From: Anaplasmataceae bacterium AB001_6
Lineage (GTDB): Bacteria > Pseudomonadota > Alphaproteobacteria > Rickettsiales > Anaplasmataceae
DNA length: 64,000 nucleotides
Reading direction: 5' to 3'
Assembly: GCA_020002265.1 (NCBI GenBank)
Contig: CP048228.1
Location: 62,001-126,000, forward strand
Made by a program: the position numbers and the translations under genes. The notes beneath the pieces were generated by a model, which worked only from the letters and a program-made list of their open reading frames with translations, searched no databases and was not told the origin of the DNA. Shown in pieces: positions 17,295 through 26,840 of the stretch. Numbering within the stretch: position 1 is the stretch's first letter; each line of letters opens with the position of its first letter.

Positions 17295-18962
17295 CTACAA
17301 GTATTTCTTTGCTATAAAAATTTTCATAAAAGAGCTTTGTAATATCGAGAATAAATTACTTGATATCCAATAAATCAACAAGCCAGAAGGAAAAGAAGCA
17401 GATACAAAAACAAACACATATGGCATAAATTTTATTATCTTTTCATGTTCAGATTGCACCTTCCTTTTACCAGTAGTGAGATATTGTTGTACAAAAGTAG
17501 AAACCCCTAAGAGTATAGAAAGAATACCAAGACTTCCCAGCATGCCAGGAGGAGTCCAATCTATTAATCCAAACAAATTGAAAATACTCGTTTTATCAGG
17601 AGATGATAAATCTGTTATCCAATTGAAAAATTGAGCTTGATACATATCAACTGAAACATATAGTACCTTATATAGAGAAAAGAAAATAGGTATCTGTATT
17701 AGCAGAGGTATTATATCTGACAAAGGATTGACCTTGTTTTTTTTAAAAAGTTTCATTGTTTCTTGGCTGATTTTGACCTTATCGTCTTTAAATTTATCTT
17801 TTATTTTTTGTATTTCTGGAGATATTTTTTGCATCTTTAAAGTAGATACATAAGATTTCAAACTAATTGGAATCAGTGCAAATTTTATAATTATCGTAAA
17901 AATTATTATAGTCAGTCCAAAATTATTGATAAAAGTATTGATGTAATCTAGAAATATCATCATTGGACGTGTGAATATATACAACATCCCCAAATCAAGA
18001 GATCTGTCGAATTTTTGTATTTTTAGTTCATTTTTATATTGATCTAATAAATTTATTTTTTTAGGACCTGAGAAAAAGTAATTTTCGCTTTCATGTTCTT
18101 CTTTAGGAAGAATTTGATATTGATCGCTTACATAATGAAATTGTATTCTATCTTTTAGATTAGCTACGGTCGTATAATCGGTATTTTCTACATCAAATAT
18201 CAAAGAGCTTATCCAATACTTACCCGTAGTAAAACCAGCCCAATTATAATCATACCTTTCATTATTTTCTAATATTTTTGTTTTGGTTTTTCCCTTTATT
18301 TTACTATATTTTTTTTCTGTGAAATCATTGTTGATTGATGATACAAATCCTTCGTGTAAAACCATGTTAGTCTTAGATTTTGAGTATTCAGATATGGATT
18401 TACTAATTCTTCCATAATCTCTTAAAACAATGTTTTTATCAGAATTATTAATAACTTTTTGTGTCATTTTTATCATGTAATTATCGTCCAATGATAGTAC
18501 ATTTAAAAAAGTAACATTGTCTTCGTTTGTAAAAGAGAAAACCTTTTCTTCTTCATCGTCTTTTATTTTTTGCCACAAAGAATTTTTATTAGGAGTTTGT
18601 GTACTTTGTGATATCCAACCATTTTCAATAAAAAAAGCATTATCAGTACCTATAGGATATAAAGTTGAGACATTATCTTTTTTGTTTAATGCATAATAAA
18701 AATTTTTCATTTTTATATCATCTATTTTTAACCCCTTCAAAGTGATAGAACCTTTTATCTTATCATTTTCAAAAAATACTCTTTCTCCAGAATTATCCAT
18801 AGCAATTGCATAAGATTTGTTATGCTTTTTTCTAACTTCTGTTATTTTTGTTTTATTGTTATCTTTTGTGAGATCTTTTTTCATACCAAAGAAATAATTC
18901 CAAGTAACAAATAATATTAATGATAAGGAAACTGCTATTATTAAATTTCTATTTTCTGACAT
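17295..18962 (-). CDS. yidC: Membrane protein insertase YidC
   Basis: YidC inserts and folds inner-membrane proteins alone or with Sec. The 555-residue protein has the Gram-negative layout: an N-terminal membrane helix (NLIIAVSLSLILFVTWNYFF), a large periplasmic beta domain (about 60-310) and a C-terminal five-helix insertase core starting near residue 345. LKSYVSTLKMQKISPEIQKI followed by KDDKVKISQETMKLFKKNKVNP is the cytoplasmic loop signature. The final helix region SFPSGLLIYWISSNLFSILQ is well conserved. Start ATG at 18962 fits the family start MxxxRNLI. Confidence 0.95.
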   Translation of the reverse strand: MSENRNLIIAVSLSLILFVTWNYFFGMKKDLTKDNNKTKITEVRKKHNKSYAIAMDNSGERVFFENDKIKGSITLKGLKIDDIKMKNFYYALNKKDNVSTLYPIGTDNAFFIENGWISQSTQTPNKNSLWQKIKDDEEEKVFSFTNEDNVTFLNVLSLDDNYMIKMTQKVINNSDKNIVLRDYGRISKSISEYSKSKTNMVLHEGFVSSINNDFTEKKYSKIKGKTKTKILENNERYDYNWAGFTTGKYWISSLIFDVENTDYTTVANLKDRIQFHYVSDQYQILPKEEHESENYFFSGPKKINLLDQYKNELKIQKFDRSLDLGMLYIFTRPMMIFLDYINTFINNFGLTIIIFTIIIKFALIPISLKSYVSTLKMQKISPEIQKIKDKFKDDKVKISQETMKLFKKNKVNPLSDIIPLLIQIPIFFSLYKVLYVSVDMYQAQFFNWITDLSSPDKTSIFNLFGLIDWTPPGMLGSLGILSILLGVSTFVQQYLTTGKRKVQSEHEKIIKFMPYVFVFVSASFPSGLLIYWISSNLFSILQSSFMKIFIAKKYL

Positions 18963-19090
18963 TTTTATTGAAAAATTTCTAATGATTTATTTAAAAGATG
19001 GATTAATGTGTGCTTCCAACGATTAGTCTACAACAATATACATTTTACATACAGATATTTATATTGTAAATTGTTTATATCTACAGTTGT

Positions 19091-19303
19091 ATGACTGTAT
19101 TTAATCATTTTTTACTTAATTTTGCTAAACTAACGGTGGATTTCAGATTGATTGCCATTTTAGAAGGCTTCAAAACAAAAACAGGATTTTTTTATGATCC
19201 TGATGAAAATATGTTAAAATCTTTCTGTGGATCAGAGGATTTTTCTTGTGAAGAGGGAATTCCTATTATGATGATGGATAATGCAAAAGATATAGATGAA
19301 TAA
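19091..19303 (+). CDS. Trm112-like (UPF0434/YcaR) small protein
   Basis: A 70-residue protein whose C-terminal half matches the Trm112p-like family: GFFYDPDENMLKSFCGSEDF followed by EEGIPIMMMDNAKDID, which is the diagnostic DGIPIML-x-xEAR ending. The two N-terminal cysteines usual in zinc-binding members (CPxC) are not present here; only C54 and C60-like residues remain in the middle. In bacteria the function is unclear, with possible support of methyltransferases. Its last bases overlap the ATG of the glutamine-synthetase-like gene (8 bp). Confidence 0.7.
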   Translation: MTVFNHFLLNFAKLTVDFRLIAILEGFKTKTGFFYDPDENMLKSFCGSEDFSCEEGIPIMMMDNAKDIDE

Positions 19304-20110
19304 ATTCATTTTTAATAAAATTGATTTAGAATACTCCTTCTCTTTGCTGAAATGTTTTTTTAATAGAATTGGTTTCGCCCCATTTTGTGGTTTTGAATTG
19401 GAATTTTATGCGATTGATGAAAGCGTTTCTGTAGAAGAGTTGGAAAAGATATTTGGGTTTTTGAGTTTTTTTCATTGCATTAAAAAAGAAAGAGGGAAAA
19501 ATCAATTTGAATATGTCACAAAGTGTTCTTCTGATATTTGTGGATTGATAGAAGAGTTATATTTTGTGAGAGAATTTTTGAAAAAAAAGGGTTTTTTATT
19601 TAATTCTAAGCCTTTTTTGGGAGACTATGGAAGTAGTTTTCAAATGAATTTTTCTCTTTTCGATGAAAAAAATAATAACGTTTTTTTATGTGATACAGAA
19701 TGTTTGCATAAAATTGTTGCTGGTATTCTTTATTACATGAAAAATAATATGCTATTTTATGCTCCAACCGTTTTTTCTTTTGATAGATTTAAATATTCAG
19801 ATCATTATACACCTTCTGTGATAGGATGGAGTAATAATAATAGAAAAACTTCTGTTAGAATAAAAAAAAAATTGGAGTTATAGAAAACAGATTATCGGGT
19901 AGCGATGTTGATTTTACAAATGTAATAATTGCTTTTTTTTACTCTGTAATTTGTGGTGTTAAAAATAAATTTCCCCTAAAAGATGAGAGTTTTTGTGGGG
20001 AAAAAGTTCCTCTTTTTGCAGATGATATAGTTCCACTTAATTATGTAGAGGCACAAAGATATTTCCAACCTTTTTCTATGGAGGATTTTGTAAATTTATG
20101 TAAAAAATAA
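19296..20110 (+). pseudogene. Glutamine-synthetase-family gene with a frameshift at a poly(A) tract
   Basis: The first frame (19296-19883, 195 aa) has GFELEFYAID, GSSFQMNFSLFD, KIVAGILYYM, LFYAPTVFSFDRF and GWSNNNRKTSVRI. These match in order the catalytic-domain motifs of glutamine synthetase (E-x-E-F, G-S-x-x-H-x-x-x-S, the NP/APT-S-RR block and W-x-NR-x-VRI). It then stops nine bases after a run of ten A (19862-19871). The frame one base back continues IENRLSGSDVDFTNV, the next expected motif, and stays open to TAA at 20108-20110. One extra A, or -1 slippage, would restore about 271 residues. Even so, it is short for the family (no N-terminal beta-grasp), and the expected HxS histidine reads QMN. 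Real pseudogene, slippage-expressed gene and sequencing error are all possible. Confidence 0.8.
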
Positions 20111-20135
20111 TGATTGTTTTTTAAATATGGTTATG

Positions 20136-20164
20136 TTGACAGTTTGTGTTTTTTTGTGTTAGAT
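20136..20164 (+). promoter_or_regulatory. Candidate sigma-70 promoter upstream of rho
   Basis: TTGACA at 20136-20141 is a perfect -35 box, followed after 17 bases by TTAGAT at 20159-20164, a moderate match to TATAAT. It lies in the 152-bp gap before rho, leaving a leader of roughly 90 bases that is pyrimidine-rich on the coding strand. In E. coli rho is preceded by an attenuated leader; whether this one is regulated cannot be judged. Confidence 0.4.
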
Positions 20165-20262
20165 TGTTTTTATCGGTTTTGCTTTCTTTAAGACTGTTCC
20201 TGCCTTTTAGCTGGACTTCTTTTTTTATTTTCCTTTTTCCTTTTTCTTTTTTGGTTTCGTAG

Positions 20263-21768
20263 ATGAGTTCTTTACTTGGAGATAAAACCCATGCTGTTGT
20301 TGGGTCTGATATTGATGATGCTGTGATAGATAAATCATCAGCTGCATTATTAGTTGATAAGGTTGAAAAACCTTCTGGTGCTATTATAAAAAGTAGAAGA
20401 AGATCTAATAATAAAAATCATGATAACAATGGTGAAGCACAAGATGCTAAAACAGAAGAATCAGAGACAGAAAAAAATGTTGAAATAATAGATGTTTCTT
20501 TCTTAAGAAAATATTCAATTGGTAAGCTTCTTGAAGTTGCAAAAACGGAGAATTTGGATGATATATCTGGATTGACTAAATCCGAATTAATATCCGCTTT
20601 AGTAAAGAAAATCTTTGAAAGAGGGGGGGCTTCTGTTATTAGTTCAGGAGTTGTAGAGGTTTTAGGAGATGGCTTTGCATTTATAAGAACTATAGAAGCA
20701 AATCTTGTTGCTAGTCCTGATGATGTCTATATTTCTCCAGGGCAAGTTCGGAGATTTTCTTTAAGAACAGGTGATAATGTTGTGGGAGAAATAAGAGTTC
20801 CCAAGAAAGATGAAAGATATTTTGCTCTTACAAAAATTATATCTATAAATGGTGAATCAGTTTTCACTAAAAGCAAATTTGTAAATTTTGATAGTTTGAC
20901 CCCTGTTTTTCCTAATGAAAAGTTAAAATTAGAATGTGAATCTTCAGGTTTAAGCAATAAAGAAAATATAAGTGCAAGAATAATAGATATTATGGCTCCT
21001 TTGGGAAAAGGACAAAGGGCGTTAATTGTGGCTCCTCCAAAAACTGGAAAGACAATGCTGTTAAAAACTATAGCTCATTCTATAGCACAAAATCATAGCG
21101 ATACACACCTTATGGTTCTTTTAATTGATGAAAGACCAGAAGAAGTAACTGATATGCAAAGATTCGTTAAAGGTGATGTTATAAGCTCCACATTTGATGA
21201 ACCAGCACATCGTCATGTTCAGTTGGCTGAATTGGTCATTGCGCGTGCTAGGAGAATGGTTGAAAGAGGCAGAGATGTCGTAATATTACTTGATTCGATT
21301 ACTAGATTGGCTAGAGCTTATAATGCAGTAGTACCTTCGTCTGGTAAGGTATTAACAGGGGGTGTTGATTCTAACGCTTTACAGAGGCCTAAAAGATGCT
21401 TTGGTGCTGCTAGAAATATCGAACAAGGTGGTTCTTTAACAATTGTTGCTACCGCATTGGTAGAGACGGGCTCCAGAATGGATGATGTTATATTTGAAGA
21501 ATTCAAAGGCACAGGTAACTGTGAAATAATTTTAGATAGAAAATTATCTGATAAGAGAATATTTCCTGCTATTGATATTACTAGATCTGGAACTAGAAAT
21601 GAAGAAAAATTGATAGATAGTGAGATTCTTAGTAAAGTATGGATTCTTCGTAGAGTTCTTAATAATATGGGAGTAAGTGATTCTATGAGTTTTTTAAGAG
21701 AAAAAATAGAAATAACAAAAAATAATAATAGCTTTTTTGAAGCAATGAAAAATTTTAGTTCTAATTAG
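20263..21768 (+). CDS. rho: Transcription termination factor Rho
   Basis: Hexameric RNA helicase that terminates transcription. The 501 residues include a polar N-terminal extension of about 75 residues before the usual start of the domain ([20 protein letters not shown]), so it is longer than the common 420. The RNA-binding cold-shock domain ([15 protein letters not shown]) follows. Walker A is [11 protein letters not shown] near 253, Q-loop and R-loop region [15 protein letters not shown] near 285, and Walker [17 protein letters not shown] near 340. The frame is complete. A promoter-like pair lies upstream. Low-complexity N-terminal insertions are known in other bacterial Rho proteins. Confidence 0.96.
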   Translation: MSSLLGDKTHAVVGSDIDDAVIDKSSAALLVDKVEKPSGAIIKSRRRSNNKNHDNNGEAQDAKTEESETEKNVEIIDVSFLRKYSIGKLLEVAKTENLDDISGLTKSELISALVKKIFERGGASVISSGVVEVLGDGFAFIRTIEANLVASPDDVYISPGQVRRFSLRTGDNVVGEIRVPKKDERYFALTKIISINGESVFTKSKFVNFDSLTPVFPNEKLKLECESSGLSNKENISARIIDIMAPLGKGQRALIVAPPKTGKTMLLKTIAHSIAQNHSDTHLMVLLIDERPEEVTDMQRFVKGDVISSTFDEPAHRHVQLAELVIARARRMVERGRDVVILLDSITRLARAYNAVVPSSGKVLTGGVDSNALQRPKRCFGAARNIEQGGSLTIVATALVETGSRMDDVIFEEFKGTGNCEIILDRKLSDKRIFPAIDITRSGTRNEEKLIDSEILSKVWILRRVLNNMGVSDSMSFLREKIEITKNNNSFFEAMKNFSSN

Positions 21769-21851
21769 GTTTTTTATTATTTTTTTGACTTTTTAATATC
21801 TAAGTTATAAAATACTTCAAAGTTTTCTGATTTATTTAAGAGGTTTCTAGT

Positions 21852-22049
21852 TTGTCGAAGAAATATATAGTTCATCATGGTGATGTTGATCAAGCATATA
21901 GAACTCTGAGAAAGGATAAACAAAGGGAAGGAATTTCTCCTGTGAGAAATGTTTATTACGAAAAGCCTTCTGCAATTAGAAGGAAGAAAAAAATAGATAA
22001 AGCTAGAAAAATACAAAAGAAGAATTTCGTGAGTGTGAAAAAACACTAA
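21852..22049 (+). CDS. rpsU: 30S ribosomal protein S21, TTG start
   Basis: A 65-residue basic protein with the S21 pattern VDQAYRTLRKDKQREGI and YYEKPSAIRRKKKIDKARK. S21 supports base pairing between mRNA leader and 16S rRNA. No ATG or GTG is available before the conserved region: the start is TTG at 21852, with AAGAGG (21838-21843) about 8 bases upstream as ribosome-binding site. It is a single gene 83 bp after rho, followed by a terminator-like hairpin. Confidence 0.92.
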   Translation: MSKKYIVHHGDVDQAYRTLRKDKQREGISPVRNVYYEKPSAIRRKKKIDKARKIQKKNFVSVKKH

Positions 22050-22073
22050 TCCCCTTTTTATCTGCAGGGGATT
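22048..22073 (+). terminator. Hairpin after rpsU
   Basis: AATCCCC (22048-22054) pairs with GGGGATT (22067-22073) across a 12-base T-rich loop, starting at the rpsU stop codon. No long T run follows, so it is a weak intrinsic terminator at best or an RNA 3'-end stabiliser. It lies between rpsU and the convergent fumC. Confidence 0.45.
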
Positions 22074-22128
22074 ATTCATGTGTTCATAAATTTTATGTCT
22101 GATTTATAAGGCTTTTTAGTATCTTTTG

Positions 22129-23517
22129 TTATTTAGGAGTTATCATTTCTTCTGGCTTTACTAATTTTTCAAATTCTTCTTCAGAAAGAATATTCAGTTC
22201 TTTTGCAGACTCTTTAAGAGATATCCCTTTTGCGTGAGCATTTTTTGCTATTTTTGCGGCATTGTCATAACCGATATGCTTATTAAGTGCCGTGACCAGC
22301 ATTAAGGAACTGTGTAGCATTTTATCTATTCTTTCTATATTTGGCTTTATTCCTTTGAAAGTATTCTTGTTGAAGCTATTTATTGCATCAGATAGGTTGT
22401 TTATCGATAACAAAACATTATATGCTATCACAGGTGCAAAAACATTTAACTGGAAATGTCCATTGGAACCGGCTACGGTTATTGCTGTATTATTTCCCAT
22501 TACTTGACAACAAACCATAGTCATTGCTTCACATTGAGTTGGATTAACTTTGCCAGGCATTATTGAAGAACCGGGTTCATTAGCTGGAATTTCTAATTCT
22601 CCTATGCCACATCTTGGGCCAGATGATAATAACCTTATATCATTTGCTATTTTCATCATCGAAGATGCTAATACATTTAAAGATCCACTTACTTCAACAA
22701 TTCCATCTCTACATGATAAAGATTCAAATTTATTTTCTGCCGATACGAAAGGTAATTTAGTGTGCTTAGCCACTTTTTTTGCAAATGCTTTCCCAAAACC
22801 TTTTCTTGAATTTATTCCTGTTCCAACAGCAGTTCCTCCTTGTGCTAATTCATAGATGTTATCAAGAGATTTATTTACTCTAATGATAGATTTTGATATC
22901 TGTTGATAGTAAGCTGAAAATTCTTGTCCAAGAGTGAGAGGGGTGGCATCTTGCATATGTGTTCTCCCAATTTTTATTATATTTTGAAATTCATCAACTT
23001 TTTCTTTTATAGTCTTCTTAAAATTCTCAAGAGCTGGTAATAATTTTTTATTTATAGCAATGGCTGTTGCTATGTTTATAGCAGAAGGAAATGTATCATT
23101 AGATGATTGCCCCATGTTTACATGATCATTCGGATGAACCGGATCTTTAGAGCCTTTTTCTCCCCCTGTTTTTTCTATGGCAATATTAGAGATCACTTCA
23201 TTGATATTCATATTACTTTGTGTTCCAGAGCCAGTTTGCCATACTGAAAGAGGAAAGTGTTCTTTATATTCTCCTTTTGAGATATCACTTGCTATTTCTA
23301 TTATTAAGGCTGCTATTTCATTTTTTATATCTTTGTTTTCTTTGTTTACTTCTGCTGCACACATTTTAATGATACCTAAAGCTTGAATTATTTCTTCAGG
23401 CATTTTTTCTTTTCCTATGGCAAAATTTTGCAAAGACCTCTGAGTTTGCGCACCCCAGAATTTATTATCTTCGACTTCTATTTCTCCTATTGAATCTCTT
23501 TCTATTCTAGTTTTCAT
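22129..23517 (-). CDS. fumC: Fumarate hydratase class II
   Basis: FumC hydrates fumarate to malate in the TCA cycle. Motifs: [20 protein letters not shown] at the N terminus, [15 protein letters not shown] near 100, [17 protein letters not shown] near 185 and the fumarase/aspartase signature [16 protein letters not shown] near 318. The ATG at 23517 (MKTRIERDS) is chosen because it matches the family start; an upstream in-frame ATG at 23553 adds 12 hydrophobic residues not seen in the family. This gives 462 residues, the standard length. Class I fumarase relatives lack these motifs. Confidence 0.96.
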   Translation of the reverse strand: MKTRIERDSIGEIEVEDNKFWGAQTQRSLQNFAIGKEKMPEEIIQALGIIKMCAAEVNKENKDIKNEIAALIIEIASDISKGEYKEHFPLSVWQTGSGTQSNMNINEVISNIAIEKTGGEKGSKDPVHPNDHVNMGQSSNDTFPSAINIATAIAINKKLLPALENFKKTIKEKVDEFQNIIKIGRTHMQDATPLTLGQEFSAYYQQISKSIIRVNKSLDNIYELAQGGTAVGTGINSRKGFGKAFAKKVAKHTKLPFVSAENKFESLSCRDGIVEVSGSLNVLASSMMKIANDIRLLSSGPRCGIGELEIPANEPGSSIMPGKVNPTQCEAMTMVCCQVMGNNTAITVAGSNGHFQLNVFAPVIAYNVLLSINNLSDAINSFNKNTFKGIKPNIERIDKMLHSSLMLVTALNKHIGYDNAAKIAKNAHAKGISLKESAKELNILSEEEFEKLVKPEEMITPK

Positions 23518-23720
23518 ATAAATAAAAAAACAATAATAAATTTTTTTACTCATGGTTATATCATGAAATGTTTAAAAATCTAGGACTATGAGTATATAAA
23601 AATTACTATTGGTAATTCTATTAACAAATTAAAATATTTTATTAATTCTAGTTTGTGTACTTTGTTGTAAAAATTTTACTCATATGATATCCTGAAGCTA
23701 GTTTTATATGGCTGATTTCT

Positions 23721-24083
23721 ATGAGTTCAAAAATAAAGGATCCTATAAGAATATACGAAATGGTTTTCTTAGCAAGTAACACTTTGGGTACTTCAGGAGT
23801 GGTAAATCTGATGGAAGGTATAAGTGATTTGCTTAAAGACAATGGCATGAAAATTTTAGCAAGCAATAATTGTGGTCTTTTTGACCTTAAATACTCTATT
23901 AAAAGAAGTAATAGAGCTTTTTATATAATTTTTTATGTTGAAAATGAAATCCATGCAAATCTTTTGGAATTTGAAAGAAAGATAAAATTAAATGCTGTGA
24001 TAATACGTCATTTATTTATCAAAAAGAAGTGTTTTAATCCAGAAAAAGATACTGGTACTATCACCATTGGTTCTAATGATTAG
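23721..24083 (+). CDS. rpsF: 30S ribosomal protein S6
   Basis: S6 binds S18 on the small subunit platform. The 120-residue protein begins with IYEMVFLASNTLG, the S6 start motif (YE-x-x-x-I), and ends with a conserved beta strand around LNAVIIRHLFIKKK. The gene is the first of a classic rpsF-rpsR-rplI operon (gaps of 20 and 13 bp). ATG at 23721 fits, though the N-terminal seven residues before IYE are slightly longer than usual. Confidence 0.93.
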   Translation: MSSKIKDPIRIYEMVFLASNTLGTSGVVNLMEGISDLLKDNGMKILASNNCGLFDLKYSIKRSNRAFYIIFYVENEIHANLLEFERKIKLNAVIIRHLFIKKKCFNPEKDTGTITIGSND

Positions 24084-24103
24084 TTTTTTAAGTTTATAGT
24101 TTT

Positions 24104-24379
24104 ATGATGAGAAGAAAGTTTACGAAGCCTTCTGGAGAAAATAGAACAGCTAGGTTTTCTCCGCAAAAGAAGCAAAAGGTTTGCCCATTAAAAGATGTAG
24201 TTAATGAAGATATAAAGTTTAACAATATAACCCAGCTTTCGGAATTTGTATCTGAAGGAGGGAGAGTGTTACCTAGAAGAGCTACAGGTCTTTGTTGTAA
24301 GCATCAAAGGAAAGTTAGGGCTGTAGTGAAAATTGCAAGATTTCTCGCCTTAATACCCTTTTGTGCTAATCATAAATAG
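24104..24379 (+). CDS. rpsR: 30S ribosomal protein S18
   Basis: A 91-residue basic protein with the S18 core: LKDVVNEDIKFNNITQLSEFVSEGGRVLPRRATGLCCKHQRKV (key elements: the IDYKD-like INEDIKF, LPRRxTG and the QRK) followed by KIARFLALIPFC. It sits between rpsF and rplI as in most bacteria. Two consecutive ATGs begin the gene at 24104 and 24107; either could serve. C-terminal cysteines and histidines are more frequent than usual but the fold region is intact. Confidence 0.95.
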   Translation: MMRRKFTKPSGENRTARFSPQKKQKVCPLKDVVNEDIKFNNITQLSEFVSEGGRVLPRRATGLCCKHQRKVRAVVKIARFLALIPFCANHK

Positions 24380-24392
24380 AGAGGGGTAATTT

Positions 24393-24869
24393 ATGTCTGG
24401 TTTAATAAAAATTATTTTAATAGGAAAAAACATAAGATACGTCGGTTCTATAGGTGATGTTGCTTCTGTAAAACCTGGATATGCTGCTTATCTAGTGAGA
24501 CAAGGATATGCTGTTTTTGCTACTAAGGCTGCTTTACGGGATTTAGAAAGTCAAAAGAGTGAGTATGTAAAAAAATTAGATGATAGTTTGGAATTTGCTA
24601 AAAAGCAGAAAGAGGCTCTATCTGATGTTGATTTAATTACTTTAAAAGTTCGTTCTACTGCTGAAGGAAAATTGTTTGGTTCTGTTACCACCAAAGATAT
24701 TTCTCGTGAAATATCTGAGCGTTATAAAGTTGGCCTATCTCATGATAATCTAATTATAAGTGGTGCTGGTGCAATAAAAACTCTAGGTCAATATAAAGTT
24801 GAGATCTTTTTCTGCGATTCTATCTCACACTCTATTAACGTAAAAGTTGTCAGTGATCAGGAATTGTAG
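24393..24869 (+). CDS. rplI: 50S ribosomal protein L9
   Basis: L9 is the long two-domain protein near the L1 stalk. Residues 1-45 carry the signature ILIGKNIRYVGSIGDVASVKPGYAAYLVRQGYA, a charged helical linker follows (about 45-75), and the C-terminal domain contains AEGKLFGSVTTKDISREI. Length 158 is typical. GAGAGGGG lies 8-9 bases before the ATG. Last gene of the S6-S18-L9 operon. Confidence 0.95.
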   Translation: MSGLIKIILIGKNIRYVGSIGDVASVKPGYAAYLVRQGYAVFATKAALRDLESQKSEYVKKLDDSLEFAKKQKEALSDVDLITLKVRSTAEGKLFGSVTTKDISREISERYKVGLSHDNLIISGAGAIKTLGQYKVEIFFCDSISHSINVKVVSDQEL

Positions 24870-24898
24870 TTTTTTTATATTCTTTTTCTTGTAATTAT

Positions 24899-26194
24899 AT
24901 GGTTGTTGAGCGTTATAGTAGAGAAGAAATGTCTTCTTTATGGGAGCATGATAAAAAGTGGCGTATTGCTCTTGAAATAGAGGTCGCTGTTTGCGAATTT
25001 TTTAGCAAGATAGGGGAGATTTCAGCAGAAGATTACAAACAAATAAAAGACAAAGCTGATTTTAATTACGAAGATTTTTCTAAAATAGAACAAGATGTTA
25101 AACATGATTTTATAGCTTTTTTAACAAATGTTGCAAGTTATGTTGGAGAATCTTCTAGATTTATTCATAAAGGCCTAACTACTTCTGATATTCTTGATAC
25201 TGTCCTTTCTATACAGCTTACGCGTTCTTGTGATCTACTTATATCTCTTGTTGATGATGTGTTGGATATCTTAAAAAAAAGGGCTTATAAACACAAAAAT
25301 TTGTTTTGTGTTGGTAGAACTCACGGTATTCATGCTGAACCAACAGTTTTTGGGTTGCGTTTTGTACGTTTCTTTTCTGAATTTCAGAGACATAGAGAAC
25401 GTTTGAATAGTGCTCGCAAGGAAGTTGCTGTATGTAAAATATCTGGTGCTTTAGGAAATTTTTCCAATGTGGACCCTAGGTTGGAGATTTTTATTGCAGA
25501 AAAGTTCGGATTATCTATAGAAAATGCAGCTTCTCAGGTCATTTCTAGAGATAGATATGCTTTTTTCTTTTCAATTCTAGGAGGAATTGCTTCTTCTATA
25601 GAAAATATAGCTGTCGAAGTTAGGCATCTACAGAGAACAGAGGTTCTTGAACTTTCAGAGTATTTTTCTGATAAACAAAAAGGTAGTTCAGCCATGCCGC
25701 ATAAGAGAAATCCTGTTCTTTCTGAAAATTTAACAGGCTTAGCTAGAATGGTTAGGAGTTTTGTTATTCCTGCAATGGAGAACGTTGCGTTATGGCATGA
25801 AAGGGATATATCTCATTCTTCTGTTGAACGCTTTATATGCCCTGATGCCTGTATAACTCTGGATTTTGCACTAGATAGATTGAAAAATGTTTTGCAAAAT
25901 TGTGTTGTTCATGAAAATAATGTGAAAAGGAATCTTAATGCTTTAAAAGGTTTGGTTTTTTCACAAAAAGTGCTTTTAAAATTAGTAGATGTTGGCTTTT
26001 CTAGGGAAGATGCATACCTTATAGTTCAGCAAGGAGCAGCAAAAGTATGGGATGGGAGTTCTGATAGCTTTTTTTCAGTAATTAGTGAAGATAACAGGGT
26101 TTCTGAGAAATTGTCGAAGGAGGAAATAGAAAGTTTATTTTCTACAGAATCTTTTTACAAAGGTGTAGATATAATATATGATAGGGTCTTTTAG
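24899..26194 (+). CDS. purB: Adenylosuccinate lyase
   Basis: PurB cleaves SAICAR and adenylosuccinate, in purine biosynthesis. The 431-residue protein starts MVVERYSREEMSSLWE, the standard PurB start. Motifs: GRTHGIHAEPTVFGLRF (near 139), KISGALGNFSNVDP (near 180) and the fumarase-superfamily signature GSSAMPHKRNPVLSEN (near 261, catalytic Ser loop). It follows rplI by 29 bp. With purH at 53.5 kb it implies that de novo purine synthesis is kept. Confidence 0.96.
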   Translation: MVVERYSREEMSSLWEHDKKWRIALEIEVAVCEFFSKIGEISAEDYKQIKDKADFNYEDFSKIEQDVKHDFIAFLTNVASYVGESSRFIHKGLTTSDILDTVLSIQLTRSCDLLISLVDDVLDILKKRAYKHKNLFCVGRTHGIHAEPTVFGLRFVRFFSEFQRHRERLNSARKEVAVCKISGALGNFSNVDPRLEIFIAEKFGLSIENAASQVISRDRYAFFFSILGGIASSIENIAVEVRHLQRTEVLELSEYFSDKQKGSSAMPHKRNPVLSENLTGLARMVRSFVIPAMENVALWHERDISHSSVERFICPDACITLDFALDRLKNVLQNCVVHENNVKRNLNALKGLVFSQKVLLKLVDVGFSREDAYLIVQQGAAKVWDGSSDSFFSVISEDNRVSEKLSKEEIESLFSTESFYKGVDIIYDRVF

Positions 26195-26306
26195 ATAGAA
26201 ATATATATAAAATATTCCTATTTTGATGTTTTTTTGTTTTTTATAAAGCGTTTTTTTACACCTGTGGTGTTATAGTGTATTTACCTTTTCTTTTTTTTTT
26301 CGCCCT

Positions 26307-26840
26307 ATGGTTTTATTAAGCAGCAATAAAGTTGATTTTTCCTTTAAAGCAGTAGATTTTTTTATGATTTCGGCTACCGATGATAAAAAATATTCATTTA
26401 ATGATATAAGAGGCAATAAAGCTACATTAGTTATGTTTATATGTAATCATTGTCCTTATGTAAAAAACTCAATTGATTCAGTTATAGAATCTCTCCATAA
26501 ATTTTCTCGTGATGAATTGGGGATTGCCGCTGTTATGTCTAACGATACAAAAAAATATCCTGATGATTCGTTTGATAATATGAAAAAATTTGCTGCTGAG
26601 AGAGGATTTTTTTTCCCTTATCTTTTTGATTCATCGCAGGATGTTGCTAAGAGTTATGGTGCTATATGTACTCCTGATTTTTTTGTATTCAATCAAGATA
26701 ATTTTCTGAGATATAGAGGACGATCTGATAATAAAGAGCTAGAAAAAGCAATAGAGGATGTTATATTAAGCAAAAAAATATCTCAAGAACAAAAGTCTAG
26801 TTCTGGTTGTTCTATAAAGTGGTCTGATCATGGAAACTGA
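26307..26840 (+). CDS. Thioredoxin-fold redoxin (AhpC/TSA-like)
   Basis: A 177-residue soluble protein with a redoxin fold. The motif MFICNHCPYVKNSIDSVIES around residue 47 is characteristic of the thioredoxin-family/AhpC-TSA group with a CNHCPYV active site, and PYLFDSSQDVAKSYGAICTPDFFVFN near 108 gives the cis-Pro strand. The last residues SGCSIKW also fit the family. Likely a thiol peroxidase or reductase; the substrate is unknown. Its 3' end overlaps the following antiporter gene by 11 bp. Confidence 0.85.
   Translation: MVLLSSNKVDFSFKAVDFFMISATDDKKYSFNDIRGNKATLVMFICNHCPYVKNSIDSVIESLHKFSRDELGIAAVMSNDTKKYPDDSFDNMKKFAAERGFFFPYLFDSSQDVAKSYGAICTPDFFVFNQDNFLRYRGRSDNKELEKAIEDVILSKKISQEQKSSSGCSIKWSDHGN

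Noticed and set aside
21777-22079. Minus-strand 100-residue frame
   Set aside because: It is antisense to rpsU, which is clearly identified by its S21 motifs.
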